From: Rostratula benghalensis | Taxonomy: Eukaryota > Chordata > Aves > Charadriiformes > Rostratulidae | Assembly: GCA_013399305.1 (NCBI GenBank) | Contig: VXAI01000247.1 | Coordinates: 197,229-261,228 of the forward strand | Reading direction: 5' to 3' | Length of the DNA stretch: 64,000 nucleotides | In this document: positions 51,501 through 62,300 of the stretch, piece by piece | Position numbering within the stretch: position 1 is the first letter of the stretch | Layout of the letters: each line of letters opens with the position of its first letter | Made by a program: the position numbers and the translations under genes | The notes under the pieces: generated by a model | Database searches by the model: none | Told to the model about the DNA's origin: nothing | Seen by the model: only the letters and a program-made list of their open reading frames with translations

Positions 51501-53513
51501 TTGGGCTTTTGCACATCATGAACCCAGCAGAAAAGTCACTGTGGCAAACAGCAGACTGGTGAAAGCCATCTTAGATGAAGGTACACCCTTAGCAGTATCT
51601 AGGATGTCTTGAAGCTCAGTGTTTTATGAGAGAATTAGTTTGGTAAATCTAAGTTTTAAACCCAAGCTCTTATTTTTTGACTCTGCACTTAAGAAACCTG
51701 TAAAGCTTACTTCCTACTCTCCAGGTAAAACCCTGTGGGTTTCAGTAAGTGTCCCAAGTGGGTTTGGTGCTGCTGTGCACCAGCCTGACCTGTGACTTGC
51801 GTTCCGAGCCTGTGGGGACTGAAACTGGGTGGTGACAGAGACATAGCTGGGGTTAACTGTGGAAAGAAGAGGTTGTTCCTCCACCGGCTTATCCAGGGCA
51901 GTGCCTGGATCTCAGTGAAGCCCTACTGGCTGACACCAGCCCAGGATGCCAGGGAGGGTTTCCTTTGTGCTATTAACACTTTGTCTTTATAACTGTATGT
52001 GACATCCAGGTCTAAGTTCTTTGCAAAGCACTGCAGTGTGTGACAGATGATCTTATACATCAGCTTGTCAAGATGGCATCTTTTAAGTAGCATTGAGTTA
52101 TTTGTTCAGAAAGTCAGGTGTTTCTTCCCCTGGGGTGTATCAGCATACAGCACAACCTGTTGTTATTGACTGTGTGGGTAACAGAGGCAGATGTGAGCTG
52201 GGGAGACGATGGTGGTGATGGCATCCCCTGGCAGCGCCGTGCTCAGGTGGGAAACCCTCCCGCATGCGTGGGGGACCTGTCTGTCCCTCCACAGCCCGAC
52301 TGCTCACCCTGCTCCCTCTGGGCCTAATCACTGTCCCGTCAGCTGCAAGTGGTGAATGAGAGGAGAGAAGAAAGAGTGCAAGGAGACAAATGAATATGCT
52401 GGGGAAATAGAAGTGTGGGAGGGAAGAGTATTTAATTTCACTCTGAACAGATGGTGAGTTGCTCAGGTTTAAAGGCTGCTACAAGATAGATATCCTATTG
52501 GCAAATATCATTCAATCTTGTTGTCGTGTTTTGGGAGGAACTTCATGCATTTTCACATTTGTACTGATGATTTGAAGACATTCATTAACATTTTTAGTGA
52601 AATGAAAAATGGATGTTTCTTTCCCAAACCTACTAACTGTGCTCAGGCAATTGTCTGGCCCTCGTTCTCTAGGAGGCTGGGAGGTGCTGGTCCCAGCACT
52701 GTTGCAGGGTACCAAGCAGCTTTGTGCAATGATCCAGCAACTCCTATTTGCTGACAGGAGAGAAAATGCAGAGGAACACTGGAAATATTTTCACCCCCAG
52801 GCTAGAATCCTCTCTTTATTGTTTGCCTCTGGAGAAGCTTTTTCTTTTCCCTAGGGTTCACAGCAGACTGGAAGCCAGCTTCATGTGTCCTGCTGAGACA
52901 CTTCAGCAAGGGTGGGAGCACTGATGTTTGGCTGATGGCTTGGGAGATGTGAAATGACCATGTTTCAATACATAATTTCTCATGGCAGTACCGATGTTGT
53001 TGGTGTTTCCATGCTTCGATAAGCAATTAGGCTTTGACAGCTGATGGAAAATGTATTTACAATTTTTCTTGTTGAACTGGATACTTATTTAGATTATCGT
53101 TGCTGTAATAAACTAAAACCCCTCCTGTGCCAGTTGAAATGGCTACAGTTCCTGAAAATTTAATGAGGTTCCTCACCCAGGAACTAGTCATTTTACCTCT
53201 TTGATGGCCCACGGGAATCAATAAGCTCCTTCATTTTTAGATGGCCATTATAGTTGTCTATGAATCACCTGAAAAGGCACAAATACTGTATATTGGTTTT
53301 GTACACTCGGGCTGAGCAGACACCCTCTCCTAGAGAGCACAACACTGCTTAGAGTTATTTGGAAAATACTCAACTTGGTGTTTCTTTAATATTTATTGTT
53401 TCAATACGATGACTGGATGGGTTTTGACTCTGTATGTGAGATCCTAACACCTCAATATTTATGGGGAAAAGACAGGAACACTGTCATCTTGAAATGTTGT
53501 TTTCTTGTGTCAT
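51501..53513. other. Non-coding sequence, no gene seen
   Basis: Mixed composition with a GC-richer patch at about 52.19-52.33 kb containing a few CpG. Frames are below 85 codons and anonymous. No repeat element is recognised. Confidence 0.5.
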
Positions 53514-53541
53514 TGTGGATATTTTTTAAAAAATATCCACA
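53514..53541. repeat. Perfect 28-bp palindrome
   Basis: The 14 bases TGTGGATATTTTTT are followed immediately by their exact reverse complement, with no spacer. The next outer pair does not match, so the symmetry ends sharply at 14 bp per arm. A chance 28-bp perfect palindrome in 64 kb is unlikely. It could be a cruciform-forming site, the fused ends of a small inverted element, or a product of template-switch mutation. It is not flanked by an obvious target-site duplication. Confidence 0.95.
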
Positions 53542-53939
53542 TAGTCCAAATGAAATGAGAATCTATTTTCTAGGTAGCTAGAGAAAATAAACAGGGAGGC
53601 TGGAAGCTCTAAAGCTACTTGTGAAGGAAAAACACTGCTGTGTCAGGAATTAATCAGCAAAGGATAAAAGAACTGTAGTGGTTATCCTATGAATTCATAT
53701 TTTTCATAAAACAGAGTGGTCAAGTTCATATTAATGTATTAGGTTTGTGTGGTAAGATTCTGGTAGCAGGGGGGGCTATGGAGTCAGTGAAGGAGAGGAA
53801 CTGAGTCACGCTCAGTGCTGTACAAGAGATCTTGGCCCATCTGATGGAAAGTGTTTTAAATTTGAGTTTGTAATGCAGCACAGCAACAGAGGATCAAGTG
53901 CTGGATAGTTCTTCTGAAGTTAAGTCAACACCATAAATC
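53542..53939. other. Non-coding sequence, no gene seen
   Basis: Mixed composition, no frame of note, a G6 run near 53.77 kb. Nothing recognised. Confidence 0.5.
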
Positions 53940-54100
53940 AAACTGCAGGAGGACCATGATTTAATTCATTAACAGTTAGAAGATTAATTAGAGTGCTCTT
54001 AAATATTTGATTAAATTAAAACTAAAGCATTTAAACATTGTTTTTCAAATAATGCTTGCTCTTTAATTAGAATGGCTAAATGTTCAAATTAATTCGAAGT
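53940..54100. promoter_or_regulatory. AT-rich candidate conserved element with clustered TAATTA
   Basis: Within 160 bases there are TAATTA cores at 53985-53990 and 54064-54069 and an AATTAATT at 54087-54094, with further TTAAAT words. No open frame. The clustering resembles homeodomain-bound enhancers, but conservation was not tested. Confidence 0.35.
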
Positions 54101-54750
54101 GTGGGTTGCTGGTGAGAAATAAACCCACACGCATTTCCCTTCCTGGGGTGCTCCCAGACTCTTCCCACAGTGCTACACAGGAGGTGAGGGACTGTGGCTG
54201 TCACCTCCCACAGGCAGAGCTGGGTTTTTCCAGATCTGCGCGCTCATCTCGGCTCGGAGACTCAGACCAAGTGAGCCTGGGGTCTGTCTGCCACCCCAGT
54301 CTCTGGGCACCCTGTTCCCAGGTCCATTCACTCGTCAGTGAGATTAAACACCTTCCAGATTTAATGGACTGTGCTCATCATGGCAGGAGTCCTGTAATGC
54401 ACTTATGAGGGGTGACATCCTGACAGTTGGTGGCAGGTACTGTGCAAGGAGGACACGAGAAGAGGGCGAGGAGGAGAAGCAGCAGTAGGTGCCAAGAGAC
54501 AGGCACAGTCTCTCTGCCACAGGCTCCCCTCCCCAGGACCCGAAGTGCTCCCCCCACGCTGGGGTGCTTGGAGCCCAGAGGCACACGGGTGGGGGCTATG
54601 TGCCCCCCAGAAGTGTCAGCTGTCACCTTGCCCTGGAGCCCCACTGTCCCCCTTGCTTGTGTGTGGAGCTGCTCTGAGATCCCTCCACACACTGGCCTCT
54701 TCAAGCACCCTGAGAGCATCTTGGGTGCTTTGACTTCTGAAAACATTTAA
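54101..54750. other. GC-richer non-coding patch
   Basis: This patch has more G, C and CpG than its flanks, with a small CpG cluster at about 54.23-54.26 kb. Frames of 60 to 122 codons are open on both strands in several registers, a sign of composition rather than coding. No promoter, exon or repeat can be supported. Confidence 0.5.
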
Positions 54751-57700
54751 AACCAAGGAAGTTCATTATCTCCTGGCTGTCTCGTCTCAACAGAGGGGTG
54801 GGCCTGCTTTTGGGGATGCAAAGACTTCTCAGGGCTCTAAAGGAGCATAAAAATGGGATTAAATGCCACTTACATCCATTATTACCCACAGGACAAATAA
54901 GAGTTCTGTGCATAAGGTCAAGTGCTAGTAAAGTTATGCTAGTAGAAGTTTTGCCCCATATTTTTTTTAGGAAGGGAGACACTCATCTTTCTCTAGAGAT
55001 GTGGAATTCTCAGTTGCCTGAAATGCCCTGTGGCACTGACCACTTGTAATGACCGTAGCTGGTAAGCACTGCAGGTGACACAAATGTTAAGCAGAAAGCT
55101 TGAATTAAAACAAAAATTCTTAAGCGTCTCATGTGTATTGTTATATGAAGCTAATGGGATTACTTCAGGCTCAGCACCAAGCTCTTAAAATGTAATTTTC
55201 TATGTAAGAAGGTAAGTGTGGAAATCTTAGTGATGGACGCCTTCGCAGCAACCCAGAGGAGGAGCCATTTTCCCCTGCAGAAGTCAAATGCAGGAGGTGG
55301 AAAACACTTCTCTGCTTTCTTTGCACCGTTTATCATTATTACAACACCCTGCATCAAGAGTTAATTAAGACTTGTATCTGTTCTGTCTGAGCGGGTGATC
55401 AAGAGTCAGCCATACGCTCGCATGGCTTGAGCTGGGGTGGATTTTGCTACCAGTAGTCCCCTCGCCTGTTACAGAGATGAAAGGGATAAATCCTCTTAAC
55501 AAATCCTTTCCACTTTTCTGCTTTTCTCTTTATTGCGTCCCTCTGCCTCTGTCTCCCCCATGACTTGTTGTCACTGCAGTGACAGTAGCAGCCCTTGCCC
55601 TGTGAGCCCTGCGCAGCCTGTCTGGGGTGCTCTCCCCTGTGCCACCACCCAATGGAAATCCCCAGGCAAAGGTGTTATGGTTTGGTGTTACCAGATGAGT
55701 AACAAATGTCTGGAATTTCTTCCCATATAAGGAAGTCCTGAGGAACAACTCTCAAGACCTAGTATAATTCAGAGTAAATGAAACTTGAAATTTTGAACTT
55801 AGAGTATATTTTAATTCAGAATTTATTTTATGACCTACTAAATGTGACTAGAAGCACTAGCTTCATTGAAGCTCCCTCCAAACCTCTGCATTCACTGGGT
55901 GCCGTGGGTTCCCCAGTGTCCTCCCCATCACCACTGCTGGTTTGAACCCGGCACCAGGAGGAGGGGCAGTGCCTCAGGTCGTGGCCAGATGTCACCGACC
56001 TGGGGCCAGGTTCCTTGAGGAGCTCCTCTGTTCCTGAGCACCAGCTTGGACACGAGGACAGAGCTGAAACAGCAACACACGCGTATTCTGAAATGCCCGG
56101 GGGTTCTTCTGGTCAGTGGGGGTTTCCTCATTTACACTTCCCCGTGTCAGTCCAGATTGACTTGGTGATGACAGCTCTGCTCCTAAGGGTTGTGTCTCGA
56201 GTTTACCACCTCCTGCTTCTATGGAAGTGGAGTTTCCAGCCTTTTGGCATCTGAAATGTTTTCTTTCAGTGTGTTTTATCTGATACCCTTTACTGACATG
56301 AAACCATGTGGTTGCTGCTGTAACCACGGGAAGACACTGTGAAATAGTGACAGACTGATTTATAGGTTTAACTGAGGATGGTGAAGAAATGCCTCTGTTC
56401 TCAGATTCCCGATCACCACCTTATCTAGCCTGGAATCAAACTGACCCATCAACCACCTCCCTGCAAAACAGCAGCTGCCTCATGTCAGTAACACATGGGC
56501 GTGGAAATGCAGTTGACTCTTCATGTGATCTGTGGAGGAAAGGCAAGAAAAAATAATAAATAGGAACTGGGGCTATGTAATGGTGTTGAAAGCCAGACAT
56601 AAACATATTTTCTTATTTTTCCTAAAGAATAGGAAGAATATTTGCTTACGAAAGCCCAGCAAGGATGCTGACTTTTATGTATTGTATGACCTGACTTCCT
56701 GTCAACACAATACTAAAAAAAGAAAAAGGTTTTGAAAAGCGCAAGGAAGAAAGGCGAGAGCATGCTTTGCCGTGACGTGTGTTTCTTTCCTTTGACCCAT
56801 TGCTCCTTCCTTCCTACCACAAAGTGGTGACAATAGCTATATTGAATTACACCATGTGTCAACAGGCATTCGATTGTAACGGAATGAATTATTACCACAT
56901 CACTTGGACTTTTCTGCTCTATTAATTTTGCTGCATCTTCTACTTTGGTCATTTGCCCTGTGTTTTAAAAAGCAAATTAGTGTCCCACATTTCATCCCCG
57001 TTGGGTGGAAAGGTTCTCTTCTCCACTGTTCTCCAGTGCTTCCACTGCAGGCATTTTATCTTGCTCTGCTCTATTAAGCAGCTGGACTAAGGGTCAAAGA
57101 AACTATGTTGAGACTAGAACTCAGTTCATTTTCACTTGCATTTGTTAATTATTTATGTATAGTAGTATTTCCAGGCATCTTGTGCTGAGTTCTACCATCA
57201 TCCCCTGCACCTGCGGACTGGCATCATGCTCTGCAGCTGGTCCTCAGGCAATTTCATCGTCAGTATCTGCTCAGTAGCTATTTCTCTTCAACACCTCTGG
57301 AAACACCAGCTGGTGACATCTGTCTGGAACAATGAGTCTTACAGTGACAGGCAAGAGTCACTGCTATATTTAGTTATTTCACTGCTTAAAATTTGGCTTA
57401 AGTCTATACTTTTACAAATTAGTGATGATATTCTACCTAAATTCTCTGTGACAGGAGATTGTATATTTATTTCTTTCAGTGATGCTCGATGAGGGTCACA
57501 AGAATGAAGGGTTTAGGGTGTAGAAAGATGAGATGTATGGACATGCTCATCCATAAATGTCTGTGTCTGACAGCATATTGAAATGGAATCTGTTTTTAGC
57601 ATACAGAGACAGGGCCGATGTAGTTTCTTCTGATAACTGTTAAGATGCTTAGTTGATTACTTTTTTTTAATTAAAAATGAAAAAAAAAAAAAGTGTTTTT

Positions 57701-57898
57701 CCCAAAAAGGTTTGTTCATCCCATGTCACTGAGCTTATGGAGAACCAGGATGGCAATATTTGGGCCATGAGATGTCTTAGTCACTTTTCATTGTGTTCTT
57801 TTCCAATAATTGCATTTTTTCTTGTCTTCAGTGTACTTGAATCTAAATCCAACATCTTATGAGGGACTGGGAATTTGCTTTTTCCTCAAATGACTGTA
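54751..57898. other. Non-coding sequence with GC-richer patches
   Basis: GC-richer patches at about 55.54-55.68 and 55.88-56.22 kb alternate with AT-rich parts. A T8 run and an A13 run lie close together at 57661-57692. Frames are short or on both strands. No repeat or RNA gene is recognised. Confidence 0.5.
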
Positions 57899-57945
57899 TC
57901 ACAGAATCATCATGGTTGGAAAGGACATCTGAGTCCAGCCTTATT
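57899..57945 (-). mobile_element. CR1 LINE 3' tip, minus strand, short remnant
   Basis: TCACAGAATCATCATGG followed by TTGGAAAGGACATCTGAGTCC is the reverse complement of the well-known avian CR1 3' end (GGTCCCTTCCAACC...ATTCTATGATTCTG). Only about 45 bases survive. The element lies on the minus strand, with its 3' end at the lower coordinate. Confidence 0.85.
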
Positions 57946-58989
57946 GATTCATGATGTTTTCCTTTTAATTCAGTATTTTCTCCCCCCAAAATCATACTCA
58001 GATTGACAGCTATTATTCAAACCTGTGCTGAGAACTTTACATTTTGACAGCAATCACCTACAATTGTTATAAGTGGAAACATTTTTGTTTCCACACTTTG
58101 TTTGATAAAACAAAACCTACTCTCAAAGGTAAACATGGTTTTGGTTTCATTCAAAGAGAAACACTCAAACCTTAGTTGGTAAACAAGACAGTTCATTCAA
58201 TTTCAACTTTGCATTTTCCTACTCTTTGTATTACCTGGAAAAAACATGTTGATTGTTTCTTTTTGGTCAGCGAGCCAAAAAATCCATTATTTGTATGGCT
58301 CCACTTTGTCACTCTCAGGGGCAAATGCCAGTCTCACAGAAATACAGAAATAATGGTATCGACTTAAAACCACGCCTTTTTGTGTCATGTGGTAATTTTT
58401 TGCCATCCTCACTCATCTGGGTTTCTATTAATCCAATTTCACCACCAGCTTTTCCTCAGCCAAGGCTGTGCTGGTGACGGGGGAGCTTGTGGACATCCCA
58501 GATGGGTGTCGCAAGGGCCCAGCACCCAGAGTTCGGAGGTCCCAAGACCTCTCCTGGTGTATCTGAGGGAGCCTTGTTTCCTTGGCACAAATTGGGGTCT
58601 TGTCAGCGTTCATCACTTTCTCATGCTTGTTATCTGTCTATCATGGCTTTAAAACGTGTTACAGACTATTTTAATGGTGTCTTTCTAAAAAATAATTACT
58701 TCACTGTGCCCATAATCCAGTTTGTATTTGATGTGTCACTTCTAATAACCTGCAAAATTCTTTTTCCTACAAGAGAGCTTATTTGTCACATTTCTAACAG
58801 AGAGCTCGTCTCCTTTCATTAAAAACAGGCTTTTCAGCTCAGTGACTTCAAAATAGGAAAAATAGAGTCTGTGCTGCAGGGCTCTGTTCAGTAAAGGCAA
58901 ACTGTGCATGAAGGGGAGGGAAAGCAGTGCCTGATTTCTCCTGGGAGGAGCGAAATGCAGCAAAGCGTTCCCAGGACATGGGGATGTCC
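57946..58989. other. Non-coding sequence between two CR1 remnants
   Basis: AT-rich to mixed with a GC-richer patch at about 58.45-58.62 kb. Frames up to 111 codons (58487-58822 plus) are anonymous. Part of the sequence from about 58.90 kb may be further diverged CR1 leading into the next feature. Confidence 0.45.
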
Positions 58990-59175
58990 CTGGGCACTGG
59001 CAGGTGGATGAGACCCTCCAGAGAATGGGGGGAGTCTCCTCATCCCCTCCTGAGCATGGCCCCTGATGACAGAGGCCATGGGTAATGTGCTCTGGGCAGC
59101 CCTGCTTTAGCAGGGGAGTTGGACTGGATGATCTCTAGAGGTCCCTTCCAACTCTGACAATTCCCTGATTCCGTG
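58990..59175 (+). mobile_element. CR1 LINE 3' end, plus strand, truncated
   Basis: The stretch contains the CR1 3' hallmarks in order: GCACTGG, a GGAGTCTCCT segment, CTGGGCAGCCCTG, TTGGACTGGATGATCTC, AGAGGTCCCTTCCAACTC, and a degraded ATTCCCTGATTCCGTGG tip. It is therefore on the plus strand with its 3' end at about 59175. The copy is truncated at its 5' side, as usual for LINE insertions, and carries no open reading frame. A diverged extension back to about 58.90 kb is possible. Confidence 0.92.
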
Positions 59176-61359
59176 GGCAGCTCTCCTCCCACCCCGGAGC
59201 ACAGGTTTCCTGAATGCAAGGCAAAACCATTGGCAAGAGGCTGGCTTTGTGCTGCCTTCACCTTTGAAGATGTCAGGCTGTTGATCTGAGGGGGAGTAGG
59301 AAAAGTGTGTATGACTAAGACATTTTTCTTCTGTACTGGTGGATAATACACTTATATGCAAAGTAGGTTTCGTGAAGTAGCATCCAGATCATTTCATGCA
59401 GTCACAGCTTTCAGATTTGTTGTTCCTGCTGGGGATGGGAAAGAGGAAAGACTTTTCCATTATGTAAAATTCAAGGGTGATTATTATGAACAGAAGATTG
59501 TTAGCATGATCATTACAAGAGGGGGAGTAGGTTTGGGGTTTGTGCTTTACTGTTTTGCTGTGGGTTTTGATTTGCTTTTTTAACTGTAATTTGTGTCATA
59601 GCATCTATGGCTTTTGAAGGACCTAATGCTCGGGAACACTGCTCTCGGACTGAGTCGTAGGGCTCCTCTCCTGTGGCAGGGGGTGTTCTGGGGCTGCTGG
59701 TGCCGTCCCGGTGCACGTGAACTCTCTTGCCTATAACAAGGGTGAAAGGTACTGAAGAAGCCCTCGTATGTGATGGTGCACAGGGCTGTGACACGCTCAT
59801 CAGAGGTGAGGGGACTGTGGCAGAGAGGGCAGGATGCCTCTGCAGCTGGTGTAAATGCAGCATAGCCATACCCAGCTCTGGTTTCCTCTGCACCGACCGA
59901 CACTGGCCAGTATTTGGTCATTATTATTCATGTAACTGGCTCATCCCCTTAGCTTTTGTGTGGAAACAGGAGCTCGCCTTTCATTGCGTATATTCCTAGT
60001 AGAGTAGGTAATCCTTTGGTTTTGACATCATAATTAGCAAGATAGAAATTGTGGCCAAAGATAATTTCAGAAGAGAAGAAAAAAAGCTGCACAAACCCCT
60101 CACTTAAGAACTGATAAACTTTGGATGCAGAAATCCAGTTTTTATGCAAATGCCCTAATTAAAGGAAGAACAAGACACAGCATTTGCAGAGTATAAATGC
60201 TATAAAAGCAGGGTTGCTTTCAGACAGAACGTTTTTTTCTGAGCTCTCATGGTCCCAGCGGGTTTGGGGGTCCCTTGTTACATGCAGCCCCTGGGGGGCA
60301 GCAGGCAGTGATGTGATGGTGGTGGTAGTGGCACTGGCAGCGACGCTGCAGCCGGCAGGAAACGCGTCCATCAAAACAACAAGGGCTTAAATAGAAAAGG
60401 ATGAGGAGCCCGTGTGTGGGAATCCAGCCTGGCTGCTGTCCATGTTGGGTTTGTCTCTAATAAATATGCCAGTCCTTAGCTTCCATCAGCATCAAGCACA
60501 TACAAGGGACCAGTGCATCTGCTGTCTCTAATTTCTACCTGCTATCCCAGTGATTTGTTGTGCCTTTACTAGGGTCCTGGTGACTCTGATTGCTGTGATG
60601 GTGACCACAGAGTTTAGAGGTGATGGTGGGGTGTCAGGGCCTCGTGGAAGAAACTCTTGGTAAAAGCAGAGCCTGCTGAGGGGCTGGCTGGACCCAGCTC
60701 TTGCTGTGCCAGGACCCAAAGCCATCAGTTCCAGGCTGCAGCAACTCCTGAGATTGAGGGGCTGATGTGGGGAAAGATCTATCTCATTAAAACCTAGGTG
60801 TCTGATGGTGAAGTGCTTATTCTAAACTACTTGTTGAGGGCTGTCTCCATCGTTAACAGGAAGACATCCCATTTGGCTTTCTCAGGAGAGGGGTCGAGAG
60901 CTCCAAAATAAGATTGGGCACAGGACTGTGTGAAGGCCCTTGAGAGCCCTTACAGTTGTCATGCCTCAGATTTATTTTTGCACTTTTAAATCGCTATTTG
61001 ATGCTTATTCCTTTCCTCTCCCACTTCCAATGAAACTAAAGGTCTGATTTAAAATGGAAAAGGAATTGCTTTAAAACCTGCTATGCTGAAAAAGACCAAA
61101 GGTGCTGGTACTCAATTTTTGTCATCCTGACACCTCGGTAAGTGCTGCAGTGCAGAACAGCATGGGGTTGGTAGCCCAGGGCTTGCCAGAGGAGTTGACA
61201 GTGCAGGAGGCTGCAGAGGAGGACAAAGCTCCATTGTCTTTGTTTCTATCCTATGTTTTGCAGTAAACTCTCCCCTAGGCTTTAATGAAACTAGTAAAAC
61301 AAAAAAAAGCTCAGAACATCCCTATTTACATTAATTTTTTTCCCTCTATTTTTTCCCAC
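59176..61359. other. Non-coding sequence, no gene seen
   Basis: Mixed composition with GC-richer patches at about 59.60-59.90 and 60.25-60.37 kb. A POU octamer ATGCAAAT lies at 60144-60151. Frames up to 126 codons occur on opposite strands over the same bases. No transposable element or RNA gene is recognised. Confidence 0.5.
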
Positions 61360-62020
61360 CTTCAGAAATTCCCAGCCCCTCCTGGTGCTTGGGGGGGTCT
61401 GTGCAGGAGCTCCCCCCTCACCTGCCCCACCTCCTGTGCAGAGGCTAGGGTCTCTCCAGTGTCCCAAACCTCCCTTAATCCGGACTCACTGGCCTCGGGC
61501 TGTTTGGGCATTTTAGGGCAGCAACTTCTCCTGCTGAGGGTGGTGGGAGGGGATGTGCTAAATCCTCGCCTTCCTGCAGTCCCTTGGAGGTACCTGGGGC
61601 TCAGGGCCAGCTCTGCCACCTTGGCCACCATTTCAGTTGCCCACTGCCCACCCACAGCACCTCTGCTGGTTTGGGGGCAGCAGGAGGTGGGCAGTAGTTG
61701 GTAGAGGAGCTCCAGCCCTGTTCCTGCCAGGGTCACTCCACATCGGAGGGAGGCAGCGAGCACCAAGGGGCTCCAAGGGGGCACCAAGGGGGACCAAGTG
61801 TCCGTGTGTGCCCCCTCCCAGGGTGACACAGTCACCTTGGCCAAGGCACTTGTGCAGAGCCCCTACGGTCTGGGAGCTGGGGATGGTTTAGCTGTGTATC
61901 GTGTGCTGGACGGGCTGTGTTTGGTTGCTGTCTGTGGTTATTTCTCTCTCAGGCATTTGGGGCCAGCTTCTCCCTGTGCAAATGAGCACAACACCAATTT
62001 CCCTTCAGAGTGACAGTAAC
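61360..62020. other. GC-rich non-coding block
   Basis: This is the most GC-rich extended block in the window, with C-runs near 61.41 kb and G-runs throughout. Frames of 139 codons (61285-61704, plus) and 160 codons (61362-61844, minus) overlap almost completely on opposite strands, so composition explains them. CpG is present but not dense enough for a CpG island by eye. No exon is recognised. Confidence 0.5.
61761..61798 (+). repeat. Short imperfect tandem repeat, about 11-bp unit
   Basis: Four near-copies of a CACCAAGGGGG-like unit occur back to back (61761-61770, 61771-61781, 61782-61792, and a partial ACCAAG at 61793-61798). It is a small minisatellite within the GC-rich block. Confidence 0.8.
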
Positions 62021-62059
62021 TGGCAGCATTTCAGAATATGACTTGCATTTACAGGGCCC

Positions 62060-62300
62060 TGCTGACCCTCTTTTGAGTGTGTATATATTTATTTAAATGA
62101 TTTGTCTACTGATATATGGCAGCTTGGTGAAATGAGTTGTTACCACATTAACCTTTCACCCACTTAAGTCTAGTTTAAGTGATTATTAGATCAACTTTGA
62201 CAGAATATTGGCTATTATCACAGCTTATCTCCCATCCACTGTAATACAGCATTTCAGGTTTTTCCTGGAGCACCACCAATATCCCAGAATTTCACTGAAA
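62060..62300. promoter_or_regulatory. Candidate conserved element with inverted NK2-type sites
   Basis: An AT-rich block with no open frame. It contains CACTTAA (62161-62167) and TTAAGTG (62175-62181) as an exact inverted pair separated by 7 bases. TTAAGTG fits the established NK2 homeodomain (NKX2 family) recognition sequence. The surrounding sequence has the texture of a conserved enhancer. Both function and conservation are inference. Confidence 0.38.

Noticed and set aside
61285..61844. Long frames on both strands in the GC-rich block as a gene pair
   Set aside because: They overlap nearly completely in antisense, which GC-rich composition explains; neither product is recognisable.
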